A stretch of DNA of 64,000 nucleotides from CAZSSM01 sp964609385 (lineage in GTDB: Bacteria > Planctomycetota > Planctomycetia > Isosphaerales > Isosphaeraceae): contig CAZSSM010000004.1 of the NCBI GenBank assembly GCA_964609385.1, positions 62,001 to 126,000 of the forward strand. Reading direction: 5' to 3'. Positions 53,235-62,209 of this stretch are shown piece after piece. Every line of letters starts with the position of its first letter. Positions within the stretch are counted from its first letter, which is position 1. Under the pieces are notes generated by a model. It ran no database searches and had not been told where the DNA came from. It saw only the letters and a list, made by a program, of their open reading frames with translations. The position numbers and the translations under genes were made by a program.

Positions 53235-54250
53235 GAATTCCTTCCCTCGAAGTCCCCGAGTCGGACACGGAACTCGCCGCCTGGCTGGAACGGGAACTCC
53301 TTGGACCCGACCTAAGCGCCCTCGTCGCCGAATTAATCCAGTTCGGAGGCGGCCATAACGATGACATACCCGGGATCCGCAGGGTCCTCGGCGGCGACAT
53401 CAAGCGGATCTTGGAGCAGGGACTTTCCGATGTCGAGCCGGGCTGTCTCCGCGAGTTGCTCGCCTATCCAGCTCTCCTGCTCCAACTTCAGGACGCCATC
53501 TTCCTCAAAGGTGGACCTTACTGGACCCGCCAACTCTACGGAGCGCTGGTCGAAGACCACGAAGGCCGTGACTCGGAATTCTCGGCTCTTCCTCGATCAT
53601 CCGCGCCGCCTCGTAAAGTCGATCCGACTGAGGTGACTGAAGCGCGACTTGGATCCACCGAGGTCTCGGACATACCAACGCGATCCAAAACACGACGACC
53701 GCCAAGCTACTGGCAGCGACGGGGGAAGTTCATTGCTGCGCAATTCGCCATCGCAGCCTTGCTGTTGACGATCTGCACACCGTTGGGGATTTGGATCGCC
53801 AGTCTCCAGTCGCAAGTCGAGATCGCCCGAGTCCAGATCAATAGTCAACGCTGGGGTTGGCTTCAGCCGAACGCCTTTGATCCCGAGCTTTCTGCGGATC
53901 AATACTTGATCCATCTATCGACTCTGGCTGAGGACTGGTTCGATCGCACCCCTGAGTCGGCTTCCGAACTGGCCCTTCGGATCGGTCAGTTCCGCTCAGC
54001 CTGCGCCCTGCTCATCCTGGCCGACCACGAGCAACTCGACGAGCAGGATCGCGACTGGCTCCGCGAGCGCTGCCGGATCTGGTCCGGGAAGTTCCAAGAC
54101 CAGCTCAATGCCCTCGAACAGCCCACCCTTGAGACGGAACCCGAAGTCGACTTCGTCCCCATTCGCGATCAAGCCGACGAGACGGTCCGAACTCTCATCC
54201 GACTCCTCAACGAGCGTGCCCAAGAGATCAGAAACCGGACCATCGCGTGA
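53231..54250 (+). CDS. single-pass membrane protein coupled to the ECF gene (possible anti-sigma)
   Basis: A 339-residue protein beginning in an ATGA overlap with the sigma gene, so translation is coupled. Residues 1-155 are cytoplasmic-looking and helical (ESDTELAAWLERELLGPDLSALVAELIQFGGG). A single hydrophobic span lies at about 178-202 (FIAAQFAIAALLLTICTPLGIWIASL). The outer 130 residues are helical with many acidic residues (ELALRIGQFRSACALLILADHEQ). Its position immediately after an ECF gene and its topology are those of a membrane anti-sigma factor, although no zinc anti-sigma H-x3-C-x2-C motif is present. Sensor function inferred. Confidence 0.72.
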   Translation: MRIPSLEVPESDTELAAWLERELLGPDLSALVAELIQFGGGHNDDIPGIRRVLGGDIKRILEQGLSDVEPGCLRELLAYPALLLQLQDAIFLKGGPYWTRQLYGALVEDHEGRDSEFSALPRSSAPPRKVDPTEVTEARLGSTEVSDIPTRSKTRRPPSYWQRRGKFIAAQFAIAALLLTICTPLGIWIASLQSQVEIARVQINSQRWGWLQPNAFDPELSADQYLIHLSTLAEDWFDRTPESASELALRIGQFRSACALLILADHEQLDEQDRDWLRERCRIWSGKFQDQLNALEQPTLETEPEVDFVPIRDQADETVRTLIRLLNERAQEIRNRTIA

Positions 54251-54488
54251 GCCTCGATCGGGCGTTCGACCGGGATCGTCATCGTGCATCCTCATGACCG
54301 ACCGCTCACGACCTCCGGGCCGACAAGCATGAGGATTGCCCGCCGAACATGCTTGGGGAGGTGAGGCCACGCCTCAATGACCTGAAGGAGATCAGGGGGC
54401 CACTCGGCGCCGGTGGGCAAATGGTGGGCAACGACTTGGTCTTGTCCACCTAACTCCTGACGCCGAAGAGATTTATACAAATGAGATT
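54251..54488. other. island right end, no gene
   Basis: About 240 nt between the membrane protein gene and the right repeat; nothing recognised beyond the island's boundary sequence. Confidence 0.4.
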
Positions 54489-54676
54489 GGGGACTCATAA
54501 TCCCTAGGTTGCAGGTTCGAGTCCTGCAGGCCGCATCCCCAACCGAAGCCGACTCGGGTCGACAACTCCCGACAGAATCAGGAGTTGCGGGCGTTCGACC
54601 CGAATCCGTGTCTTCCCCACTTTCCGACACAAAGCGACGGCGTGCGACCCCTTCAGTGGGCAAATCGTGGGCAAGA
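54489..54676. repeat. right flanking direct repeat (partial tRNA plus integrase 3' end)
   Basis: Second copy of 39841-40028. It holds the 3' portion of the CAT tRNA from the anticodon stem onward (no 5' half, so not a functional tRNA), then about 140 nt of integrase 3' coding sequence with nine or so substitutions relative to the left copy. The integrase part should not be here after a single integration. Confidence 0.88.
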
Positions 54677-54680
54677 CCAT

Positions 54681-54800
54681 AACCTGGTATTTTCGAATAA
54701 ATGTATTCTTGTAATAAAATCTTATAAATTTGATAAGAGTAATTTTTAACGTTTTTATTAATTTGTTATATTTAATAATAAATACTATTTTATAATTCAC
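54681..54800. other. very AT-rich scar next to the island
   Basis: About 120 nt of nearly pure A/T (only about 15 G/C) in an otherwise GC-rich chromosome, between the integrase remnant and the recQ stop codon. The 98-codon frame reading through it is Lys/Ile/Asn/Phe-rich and spurious. It ends exactly at the recQ 3' end. Confidence 0.6.
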
Positions 54801-56282
54801 TCAAGATATTGAACCCAAGCGATCACATTGATCGCAGTGTCCACATCGCGTGTCGATAAGTTCGTCCGATTCGAACGCCCGCAAGATCGCTTTCCATCGA
54901 CAACTCCGGTCCTCTTGTTCCAGTTCGCAGTAACGCTCGAGGCGAACGAGTTGATCTTCTTCGCGGCGTCGACGATCACGGAGCGAATCGCTGAGCGCGC
55001 AGAGATCCTCCATCGTCAGAGCATCGTCGCGAAGCGTGTAGCCATCATGGCCATCGCGTTCGACGATCCGTTGACGTTGGAAGATCGTCAAGCATCGCTT
55101 CATTCGGGTCGCAGAGATCGGCGAGATCGGCTTGAGAGACTCCAATGTGATCGACGTGTCCGCATCGGCGAGTCGCGACAAGGCATGATAGGCCGAGTGT
55201 AAGTCCTGGCCGTCGGGCGTCGACTTCGGCGCCTGGAATCGGACCTTGCGCCGATCGGCCGTGTCGTAGAGGAGGGTGCATGTGGCCGACTCGAGATCGC
55301 GGCCGGCTCGGCCGATCTCTTGGTAGTACGACTCGATACACCCGGGCATCTGATGGTGAATCACGAAACGGATGTCCGGCTTGTCGATCCCGAGCCCGAA
55401 GGCGTTGGTCGCGACCATCACATCGATCTGACCGTCGAAGAACCGGGACTGCTGCTCATCGCGGCGTCGGGCACTGAGCCGACCGTGGTAGATCCCGATG
55501 CGTCGGCCGGACCCGCTGAGCGAGTCGGCCAAGTCTTCGACCGCCTTGATCGTGGCACAGTAGATGATGCCGGTCCCGTTCTGCCCGTCGAGCAGCCGGG
55601 CCACGGCTTCGCGTTTGCTAGAGGGGCCCTCGACCCGCTCGACTCCCAAGTGGAGGTTGGGGCGGTAGAATCCTGTGCGGACCAGGCGAGCGTCGGGGAT
55701 CTCCAGGTGTTGGAGGATGTCATCGACGAGATCGGGTGTGGCCGTCGCCGTTAGGGCCAGTACCGTGGGTCGTCCCAGTCCGTCAACGAACCGTGCCAGA
55801 TCGAGGTAGTCGTCCCGAAAGCTCGGTCCCCACTGACAGATGCAGTGGGCTTCGTCGACGACGAAGAGGGCGACCGGGATGGTTCCGATGATCTCCAGGA
55901 GGTTCGGCTCGGCCAATCGCTCCGGCGTTGTGAAGAGGAGCCGATGTCGACCCTCGACAACTTCGGCCAGGATCCGCCCCTGTTCCTCGTCGGGCATCCC
56001 GCTGTGGAGCGCCTCGGCGTCGAACCCGTGGCTTCGAGCTTGGGCCACCTGGTCGGTCATCAAGGAGATCAATGGGCTGACGACGATCGTTAGGCTGGCG
56101 TTGTGGCGGGCCGGCATCTGATAGCAGAGGCTTTTGCCCGAGCCGGTGGGCATGACCACCAGCGCGTCGCGGCCGGACAGGACCGAGCTGATGGCTTGGA
56201 CCTGCCCAGGTCGAAAGGACTCATGACCGAAATGGTGTCGCAAGAGGGTCCGAAGCTGGGCCTCTGACGGTTGGCCGATCAT
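54801..56282 (-). CDS. recQ: ATP-dependent DNA helicase RecQ (short form)
   Basis: 3'-5' DNA helicase for replication-fork repair, 493 residues. ATG 56282 begins MIGQPSEAQLRTLLRHHFGHESFRPGQVQAI; the 32-codon extension is rejected. Helicase motifs are in order: MPTGSGKSLCYQMPA (Walker A), VVSPLISLMTDQV, VDEAHCICQWGPSFRDDYL (DEAH plus RecQ loop), LALTATAT, IIYCATIKAVEDLA, ATNAFGLGIDKPDIRFVIHH and QEIGRAGRD. The zinc-binding region closes the protein (ERYCELEQEDRSCRW..., TRCGHCDQC). The HRDC domain of long RecQ is absent. It overlaps the upstream membrane-protein gene by 4 nt (ATGA). Confidence 0.95.
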   Translation of the reverse strand: MIGQPSEAQLRTLLRHHFGHESFRPGQVQAISSVLSGRDALVVMPTGSGKSLCYQMPARHNASLTIVVSPLISLMTDQVAQARSHGFDAEALHSGMPDEEQGRILAEVVEGRHRLLFTTPERLAEPNLLEIIGTIPVALFVVDEAHCICQWGPSFRDDYLDLARFVDGLGRPTVLALTATATPDLVDDILQHLEIPDARLVRTGFYRPNLHLGVERVEGPSSKREAVARLLDGQNGTGIIYCATIKAVEDLADSLSGSGRRIGIYHGRLSARRRDEQQSRFFDGQIDVMVATNAFGLGIDKPDIRFVIHHQMPGCIESYYQEIGRAGRDLESATCTLLYDTADRRKVRFQAPKSTPDGQDLHSAYHALSRLADADTSITLESLKPISPISATRMKRCLTIFQRQRIVERDGHDGYTLRDDALTMEDLCALSDSLRDRRRREEDQLVRLERYCELEQEDRSCRWKAILRAFESDELIDTRCGHCDQCDRLGSIS

Positions 56283-58240
56283 AGGGAGTTGCTCAGATCG
56301 GCGTTGAACATGGCCCCAAGGATCCCGCCCACGAGCGCCGCAGTGGCTGAGAGCACAGCCGTGCCGAAGGCCCACCAAGCCGCCGAGGCCGCCACGACGC
56401 GCGCCTCTTCGGCAGCGTGCAAGGCTTCATCCCGAGCGGCCTTGAGCTTACGCCGGACCTTGTTCTTGAGCCGCCTCGCCTTGGTCAGGGCCTCGTCACG
56501 GATCGATTCAGCCTCGTCGAGGAACCGTTCGGCGTCCTGCTCGTCCCAGTCCGAGCGCGCTGAGGCGATGATCGCTTCGAGGGTCTCCCGGTCCATCGCC
56601 TTGAACCGCTTGACCAGGGCGTCCGCGCCGGACTCGGGGTCGTCGAAGAGCAGTTCCAGATCGTGTCGGATCGCGTCGTAGTTCAGCTCGGGCCGGTCCA
56701 GCGAATTCAGGTAATTGCGGGCCTTCGACTCGATCTGAATTTTGGCCTGCTCGAGCTGCTCGTGTGAGAACTGCTTGGTCTGTTCCTTCTGATCGGTCAG
56801 TTCGTTGAGCAATTCGCTGGTCGTCTGTTCGATCTGACCGACGAGCTGCTCGGCCTCTTGTTGATCGAAGTCGTCGCGCTCAGCCAGCAGGGCCACGACG
56901 GTCGAGCGGTCGAACTGCTCCAACCGCGACTGGATCGCCTGGACCCCCGCCTTGGGTCGCGTCACCAGCGCCCTCAGATCAGACTTGATCGCTTCGGGAT
57001 GAAGTTCTTCTTTGTCGGTGTCACGGAGATAATCTTCGAACCGATGTCGGGTCTTCTCCGCGTCCTGCTTCGACTGACCGGCCAGACCTTGAGCGGCATC
57101 AAGGACTTGTTCTTCGGTTGATTTGTCGGATTGGGCCTCACGTCGGATCCGGTTCAGTCCCGAACTGAGCCCTTGTTCGACCGCCTCGGCATCCTCGGCC
57201 GTGATCTTGCCGTCGTCGCGCAGTTGGGCCACAACGCGCTCGAATTCAAAGGGTTCATTGGCGTCGCGGGCGGCGATCGCATGGACTTCGAGATCGTCGA
57301 AGAGCTTGAGGAATTCGCGACGGATCCGGCCCGGCTCGATTCGCTGGGGTTCGAGCTGCTCGACGTACTGACGGAACTCCCGACGGAGGTTGGCGAAGGC
57401 GTTGTCGGAGGCCAACTCGTCGGTGATTGCGTCGGTGATGCTGGAGGCGATGTCAGCGGCCCGTTGCTCGGTCGACTTTTCGAACAGCGAAGCGGCCGAT
57501 TGGTAGGCCCCGCGAACGCCGTCCAAGGCGAATCGGCTGATCGAGCCGACCATCGTGGAGACCGCCGCGGCCTCAAGGACGAAGAGGACCAGGTACGACA
57601 GGCTCCAGATCGTCAGGCCCAGCAGGGCGCCGGCGACGACGTCGACGGTGAAGCCCAGCGAGATCGCCGCCCAGGCGGCCAGAAACAACGAGAGGCTCGT
57701 CGTAATCGTCGACCAGAAGCCGAACCGATTGGTGACGCCGTGAATCTGTTCCTCGAACGACGAGCCGTTGGCACCGTTCTGTGAACTCGTCGAGCCGTTC
57801 CGTTTGGAATCCTTCGACTTCTCATCAATCGGCCCGATCATCGAAATTCCCGCGGCGATCGAGAACTGCGTCAGCAGCAATTGCAGTCCGAGGGCAAGGA
57901 AGAGCCCGGTGAGGATGACCGCCAGGAACGAACCTGCGCCGGCCAGTGGTGCGGGGGGCACGACCACCGACGCGGCGGCTCTGGGTTCGTCGATCAGCGC
58001 TGTCGAGGCCGTATTCAACGATGATTGGTCCGCTGCGGGGACTGGTGACCGTTCGGCAAGCCCCGTCGCAGGCTCATCGGTCGCGGTCGCTGGGACCGAC
58101 TCGGGCGCGTCTCGTCCGTCCGTCGAGGGGCTATCTGGAACTTGTTCGATGCCGATCGAGTCTTGAGCAGTGGCCGGACTGGCCAGGAGCATCAGGGCCA
58201 GTAGGGTGGACGCGAACGGCCAGGTCGTCTGGGCGGTCAT
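56279..58240 (-). CDS. large membrane protein with repeated helical units
   Basis: A 653-residue protein. Signal peptide at residues 5-25, Pro/Ala linker, three or four membrane spans between about 100 and 235 (FLAVILTGLFLALGLQLLLT, LFLAAWAAISLGFTVDVVAGALLGLTIWSLSYLVLFV), then a 380-residue charged region. Two units of about 75 residues repeat there (RHRFEDYLRDTDKEELHPEAIKSDLRAL..., and KARNYLNSLDRPELNYDAIRHDLELL...). The C-terminal hairpin (AAWWAFGTAVLSATAALVGGILGAMF) resembles the end of the DUF2188 fusion at 63004. It overlaps recQ by an ATGA. Function unknown, perhaps an envelope scaffold. Confidence 0.72.
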   Translation of the reverse strand: MTAQTTWPFASTLLALMLLASPATAQDSIGIEQVPDSPSTDGRDAPESVPATATDEPATGLAERSPVPAADQSSLNTASTALIDEPRAAASVVVPPAPLAGAGSFLAVILTGLFLALGLQLLLTQFSIAAGISMIGPIDEKSKDSKRNGSTSSQNGANGSSFEEQIHGVTNRFGFWSTITTSLSLFLAAWAAISLGFTVDVVAGALLGLTIWSLSYLVLFVLEAAAVSTMVGSISRFALDGVRGAYQSAASLFEKSTEQRAADIASSITDAITDELASDNAFANLRREFRQYVEQLEPQRIEPGRIRREFLKLFDDLEVHAIAARDANEPFEFERVVAQLRDDGKITAEDAEAVEQGLSSGLNRIRREAQSDKSTEEQVLDAAQGLAGQSKQDAEKTRHRFEDYLRDTDKEELHPEAIKSDLRALVTRPKAGVQAIQSRLEQFDRSTVVALLAERDDFDQQEAEQLVGQIEQTTSELLNELTDQKEQTKQFSHEQLEQAKIQIESKARNYLNSLDRPELNYDAIRHDLELLFDDPESGADALVKRFKAMDRETLEAIIASARSDWDEQDAERFLDEAESIRDEALTKARRLKNKVRRKLKAARDEALHAAEEARVVAASAAWWAFGTAVLSATAALVGGILGAMFNADLSNSL

Positions 58241-58451
58241 GGTGAGAGAGTCTCATCTCAGGTGTTTTGTGATGGTTGATTTGGCCGGAGAGTCGAAGCT
58301 TGGTCGGGAGGGTGGCGGCCGTCGAAAGGATCGGCCGATGCCCGGCCCTGATGAGCGACCGGCGCTTCGGCTCGATGGAAGGGAAGGGATCCGAGCCGGA
58401 CACCACCCCACGCAGGGCGGATCGCCGGCTCGGAATCGATCAAAGGTTGGG

Positions 58452-59267
58452 TCAGTCGTTTCCGTCGTTCTTCATGCCGAAGTGGCTGTAGATGGTTTCA
58501 ACGAATGCCTGGTCCTTCAGCCGAGAGTAGTCGTCACCCTTGAGCATCGGGGCGGACTCGAACTGCGAGTCGGTGACGTTGACCTGCACCAGGGCCTTCG
58601 AGCCGTCGTTGGCCGTCTCCATGTTGACCACGGCGACGGGGACTGCCAGATGGTCCTGGCCGAGGCCGAGGACACCGCCCTGGCCGGCGATTACGAAGGC
58701 GATTTGGTTGTTCTCGATCAAGAGGTCGTCGACCTGGCCGAGTTCCACATCCGAGTCGTTGCGAATCCTTGTGCCGATGAGCACCTTGGCGCGGATCAGC
58801 TCGGAGTGCGGCTTCTCGTCGGCCTTGGTGCTGAAGAACTCATGGTTTCGCTCGTGGAAGCTGGCGTTGGCCAGGTCGCGGTAGTTATCCCGATTCAACA
58901 CCGGGGCCTTGGCAAACTGTTCTTTGGTCATCGTCAGCCGAACGACCATGGACCCGTCTCGCTGGGTCGCGATGAAGGCGTCGCGCGGGATAGCCACGTA
59001 GTCGGCATTGACTCCAACGATCCCGCCACGCTCCGCGACGATGTACTCGAGCCGGCCCTCAGTGCTGAACAGAACGTCCTCGACGTTGGCCAAGTTCTCC
59101 TCGCCGGTGCCCTCGATCGCGCTGCCCAGGAGGTCATTGACCTTGCGGATCTCCAACAGCTTGGCCGGGCGGTCGGCCTGGTAGTCCTGACTCGTCTGGC
59201 CGATCTCGTTCTGTGCCGAGGGTGCGACGATCATGCAGGCCATAGTCAAAATCAAATCAGCGATCAT
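58452..59267 (-). CDS. exported PRC-barrel domain protein
   Basis: A 271-residue protein. ATG 59267 with GAGGAG 7 nt upstream starts a signal peptide (MIADLILTMACMIVAPSAQ); the long frame to 59558 is rejected. Two PRC-barrel-like units are seen, about residues 40-105 (VNDLLGSAIEGTGEENLANVEDVLFSTEGRLEYIVAERGGIVG...YVAIPRDAF) and about 160-225 (AKVLIGTRIRNDSDVELGQVDDLLIENNQIAFVIAGQGGVLGLGQDHLAVP). Each carries the V-x-D-x-(L/V)-(I/L/F) core followed by a G-rich turn. Such exported PRC proteins often respond to envelope stress; no ligand is known. It lies between the coiled-coil membrane protein and an MscS channel. Confidence 0.83.
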   Translation of the reverse strand: MIADLILTMACMIVAPSAQNEIGQTSQDYQADRPAKLLEIRKVNDLLGSAIEGTGEENLANVEDVLFSTEGRLEYIVAERGGIVGVNADYVAIPRDAFIATQRDGSMVVRLTMTKEQFAKAPVLNRDNYRDLANASFHERNHEFFSTKADEKPHSELIRAKVLIGTRIRNDSDVELGQVDDLLIENNQIAFVIAGQGGVLGLGQDHLAVPVAVVNMETANDGSKALVQVNVTDSQFESAPMLKGDDYSRLKDQAFVETIYSHFGMKNDGND

Positions 59268-59703
59268 TCGGAACTCCTCGAAGTACTCAAGGTTGCTTGG
59301 AAACTTGGTATCCGCCTTCCGATACCCTTTTGGGATCGGACAGGCCGCAGACCTCCCGGGCAAAACGTATTCCAAAACCAGAGAAACACGAGTCGTGTAA
59401 CCGGCCGGGGGGCGTCCTTGCTCGAGAACGTCCGGGGGCCTCAGATGATCATGGTTCGGATTGTTGACAAGTCCGGACTGGCTGGGAGGATCCCGGTCCT
59501 CCCGAGAACTGGTCAAGAATTGGTCGATGAGCGCGTCTTTGAGGCCGGCGCTCATCACCGCACACTCAGCGTTTTCTGAAGGGCATCAATCTTGCTATTG
59601 TGTCTGTCGGACACCGGATGATGGTCGTGTCCGGGGTCAGCACCGATCGATAATCAGAAACCCCTGGAAACAACATGGTTTTCACAGAAATCGGATCGTC
59701 ACA
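59268..59703. other. divergent intergenic region, no gene
   Basis: 436 nt between the PRC-barrel and MscS genes. The MscS frame stays open upstream to 59461, but its first 81 codons lack protein-like composition. Promoters for both genes should lie here; no clear hexamers were identified. Confidence 0.35.
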
Positions 59704-61542
59704 ATGAAGGGTTCATGGGTGCGATGTCGCGATCGTGGCTTGAGCGTTCTCCTGTTGCTCACCTCCGGTTTCTTGACGTCGAGCGTCTCAGGCCAAGAGG
59801 GTCAATCGAGCGCGGAAGCCTTCGATGTGGCCGGAGGGACCTGGAATAGTGGCCTGTCCGGTCCCATCGATCGGCGGTCGCTGGAGACCCCTTGGGCCAC
59901 CTTGGACAATCTGATCGGATCGGTGCATGAAGGGGATCTGGATCGGGCGGCCTGGTCGCTCGATCTTTCCGGCTTGCCCGATGAGGAGCAGGCCGAGCGA
60001 GGTCCGGAGCTGGCGCGGAAGCTTGTGGAGGTGATGGACCGTGAGGTCTGGGTCGATTGGAACCGGCTTTCGGATCGGCCTGACGGGCGGGTGGATCGGC
60101 CGAGCCTGAAGCAGCAGGCCTCCGGTTCGAGTGCCTCGGGGCCACACCGGAGCATTCTGCTGGGCGCGGTGTCACTGGAGGGTCGGGATCGCGATATTCG
60201 GCTCCGGCGGATTGCCCCCGAGCAGGGGGCTCCGGTCTGGGTCATCTCGCCGAGGACGGTTGGCTATGTCGAGCCGCTGCATCGCGTCTATGGTCCATCA
60301 CGGTTCGAACGTTGGCTGCCTGAGCCGTTGACCGAGCACGATTTCCTCGGCATCGAGGTCTGGCAGTGGCTCGGTCTGTTCGTGTTCTTGGGACTTGGTG
60401 TCGCGATCGGATTCGGGTTGGAACTGCTGATCGAGCGGATCCTGATGACAAGTCTTCCCGATCGCTTCAAGCCGTACGCCGGCACGGTCCGGATCCCCTT
60501 GACCATCGCCGTCGGGCTGTTGATCTTCCAGCAGCTCACCTCACATTTTCTCAGGCTGGGGGGTCCGGTGCTCGGCGTCCTGGAGCCGATCCTATTGGTC
60601 GTGGTCAGCCTGGCGATCGTCTGGACGATCCATCGCTTGGTCTCAACGATCGCCGAGCGGTTCCGGAATCGGCTGGCCGACGAGCCCGGCCATAGCGCCA
60701 TGATCACCCAGATCTCGGTGGCCAAGCAGATCGTCTCGGCCCTGGTTTTGGTCATCGGGATTTGCCTGACGCTCAGCCAGTTCCAATGGTTTCAATGGAT
60801 GGGCCTGACCCTGCTCGGCTCGGCTGGGATCGCCGGCCTGGTCCTCGGCGTGGCCGCCCAACGGACGCTGAGCAACCTGATCGCTGGGATCCAACTGGCC
60901 CTGACCAAACCGGTCGTCGTCGGTGATGCGGTCGTCTTCGAAGGGCAGTGGGGCTACGTCGAAGAGATCGCGATGACTTACTTGGTCATCCGGACCTGGG
61001 ACCTAAGGCGCTTCGTCGTTCCGCTTAACTATCTGATCGACCGCCCGATCGAGAATTGGTCCAAGTATTCCGAGGCGTTGATCAAGCCGGTCTACGTGAA
61101 GGTCGACTACCGGACCGATGTCGGGGCCGTCCGTAAGCATTTCGACGAGATCCTCCGCGACAACCCGCTCTGGGACGAGCAGACCGAGCCGAAGTTGCAG
61201 GTCGTCGACACCGGCGAGACGACCATGACCCTTCGTGCCCTCTGCAGCGCCCGGGACTCGTCGGAGGCCTGGGACCTCCATTGCCAGGTCCGCGAGGCGC
61301 TCCTGGACTATCTCGCCGAGCGGGCCGACGGCCGCGACCTGCCCCGAAGGCGGCTGGAGCTCGAGCCCTCCGAGGCCCTGTATGAGTTGGCCTCGTCCTC
61401 TTCGGAGTCGCCTGACGGCGCAACGAGCAATCGATCCGGGGGGGACCGGAAGGATGAGAATGATCGTAAATCGAGCAAGGGCGGGTCAAATCGAAACCAG
61501 AGTGGTCCGAAACGGCGCAAGGCATCCCAAGGATCCGAGTGA
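59704..61542 (+). CDS. mechanosensitive ion channel, MscS family
   Basis: A 612-residue channel. ATG 59704 precedes a signal peptide (MKGSWVRCRDRGLSVLLLLTSGF). A periplasmic domain of about 190 residues is followed by four or five membrane spans (from about 225) and the MscS pore and beta domain: LLGSAGIAGLVLGVAAQRTLSNLIAGIQLALTKPVVVGDAVVFEGQWGYVEEIAMTYLVIRTWDLRRFVVPLNYL. The small-residue-rich pore helix is typical. The C-terminal domain (KVDYRTDVGAVRKHFDEIL...) and a charged 60-residue tail follow. It opens on membrane tension to release osmolytes. Neighbouring genes fit an osmotic or envelope-stress group. Confidence 0.93.
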   Translation: MKGSWVRCRDRGLSVLLLLTSGFLTSSVSGQEGQSSAEAFDVAGGTWNSGLSGPIDRRSLETPWATLDNLIGSVHEGDLDRAAWSLDLSGLPDEEQAERGPELARKLVEVMDREVWVDWNRLSDRPDGRVDRPSLKQQASGSSASGPHRSILLGAVSLEGRDRDIRLRRIAPEQGAPVWVISPRTVGYVEPLHRVYGPSRFERWLPEPLTEHDFLGIEVWQWLGLFVFLGLGVAIGFGLELLIERILMTSLPDRFKPYAGTVRIPLTIAVGLLIFQQLTSHFLRLGGPVLGVLEPILLVVVSLAIVWTIHRLVSTIAERFRNRLADEPGHSAMITQISVAKQIVSALVLVIGICLTLSQFQWFQWMGLTLLGSAGIAGLVLGVAAQRTLSNLIAGIQLALTKPVVVGDAVVFEGQWGYVEEIAMTYLVIRTWDLRRFVVPLNYLIDRPIENWSKYSEALIKPVYVKVDYRTDVGAVRKHFDEILRDNPLWDEQTEPKLQVVDTGETTMTLRALCSARDSSEAWDLHCQVREALLDYLAERADGRDLPRRRLELEPSEALYELASSSSESPDGATSNRSGGDRKDENDRKSSKGGSNRNQSGPKRRKASQGSE

Positions 61543-61570
61543 TCCTGATCTCACTCGGAAGCTCACTTGA

Positions 61571-61969
61571 TCAACCACTAGCGGTGCGGCGGGCCTCGCG
61601 GAGCAACCGGAGGTTTCGCGAGGTCGCCTTGAACGAAACATCAAAGAGGTCGCCGACCAATGGGATGGCGCCCAACGTCGTCTCCAAACCGACGTTGCCT
61701 AACATTCGCAGGGCTGTCCATCCTGAGACCCGTGGATCGCGCCAGGCGATGAGGATTAAGCTCGACTGGATGAGTCCGCTCACGGTATCCCCGGCGATCG
61801 GAACCAATCCGAGCACCGCATCCAGCCCGACACGCACGGATGTGCCTGGGATCGTGATCGCCTCGTCCATTATGTGAGCCAATAAGTCGAGGCCGTCGCC
61901 GCCTCGGTCCGGGTCTCGGACCATGTCCTGCGACTCAACCGTTTTGTCGTTATGATCAATTGGAGTCAT
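61571..61969 (-). CDS. DUF4112 membrane protein
   Basis: A 132-residue protein. The frame starts earlier at GTG 62110, but ATG 61969 (MTPIDHNDKTVESQD) is the likelier start. After 30 polar residues come the DUF4112 hallmarks: LAHIMDEAITIPGTSVRVGLDAVLGLVPIAGDTVSGLIQSSLILIAW (with the G-L-V-P-x-x-G-D loop), then LRMLGNVGLETTLGAIPLVGDLFDVSFKATSRNLRLL (a second G-x-x-P-x-x-G-D-x-F-D loop). Two amphipathic or membrane helices are likely. Function unknown. It is convergent with the MscS gene 28 nt away. Confidence 0.88.
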   Translation of the reverse strand: MTPIDHNDKTVESQDMVRDPDRGGDGLDLLAHIMDEAITIPGTSVRVGLDAVLGLVPIAGDTVSGLIQSSLILIAWRDPRVSGWTALRMLGNVGLETTLGAIPLVGDLFDVSFKATSRNLRLLREARRTASG

Positions 61970-62209
61970 AGGGAAAAGTACCTCTGTATTACAAGGCTGA
62001 TTTAACGATCGTCTTAGGCAATTGATGACAATTTCCAGGCCAAACCGGGAACGAACTGAACCAATTTCGCGTTGTCGCTGTGACCGATCGAATCGGCACG
62101 ACGGTTGCACCGGTTTGAGATCGTCGCGAGACGTGAGAACGATCCTCGCTACGGTCGTTGACGATTTACCACTCGAGTTTCCCTCCTGAATCGATAGGGG
62201 AGCAATACC

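Larger units (their letters stand above)
39841..54540. mobile_element. tRNA-integrated genomic island with caspase-FGE/DGR target genes
   Basis: About 14.6 kb between the two att-like copies. Content in order: truncated integrase, caspase-FGE protein A, two exported proteins (one a diheme cytochrome), caspase-FGE protein B, an inactive caspase D, a truncated DGR-accessory-like gene, caspase-FGE protein C (all minus), then a secreted protein, an ECF sigma factor and a membrane protein (plus). The tRNA is intact on the left, and only its 3' fragment is present on the right, as in integrase-mediated insertion. There are no transfer or phage structural genes. Confidence 0.82.

Noticed and set aside
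54489..54560. A second tRNA gene at the right border
   Set aside because: Only the part from the anticodon stem onward is present; acceptor 5' strand and D-arm are missing.
54504..54800. A 98-codon minus-strand ORF through the AT-rich scar
   Set aside because: N-terminus is translated A/T-only sequence and the rest is an alternative frame of the integrase and tRNA remnant.
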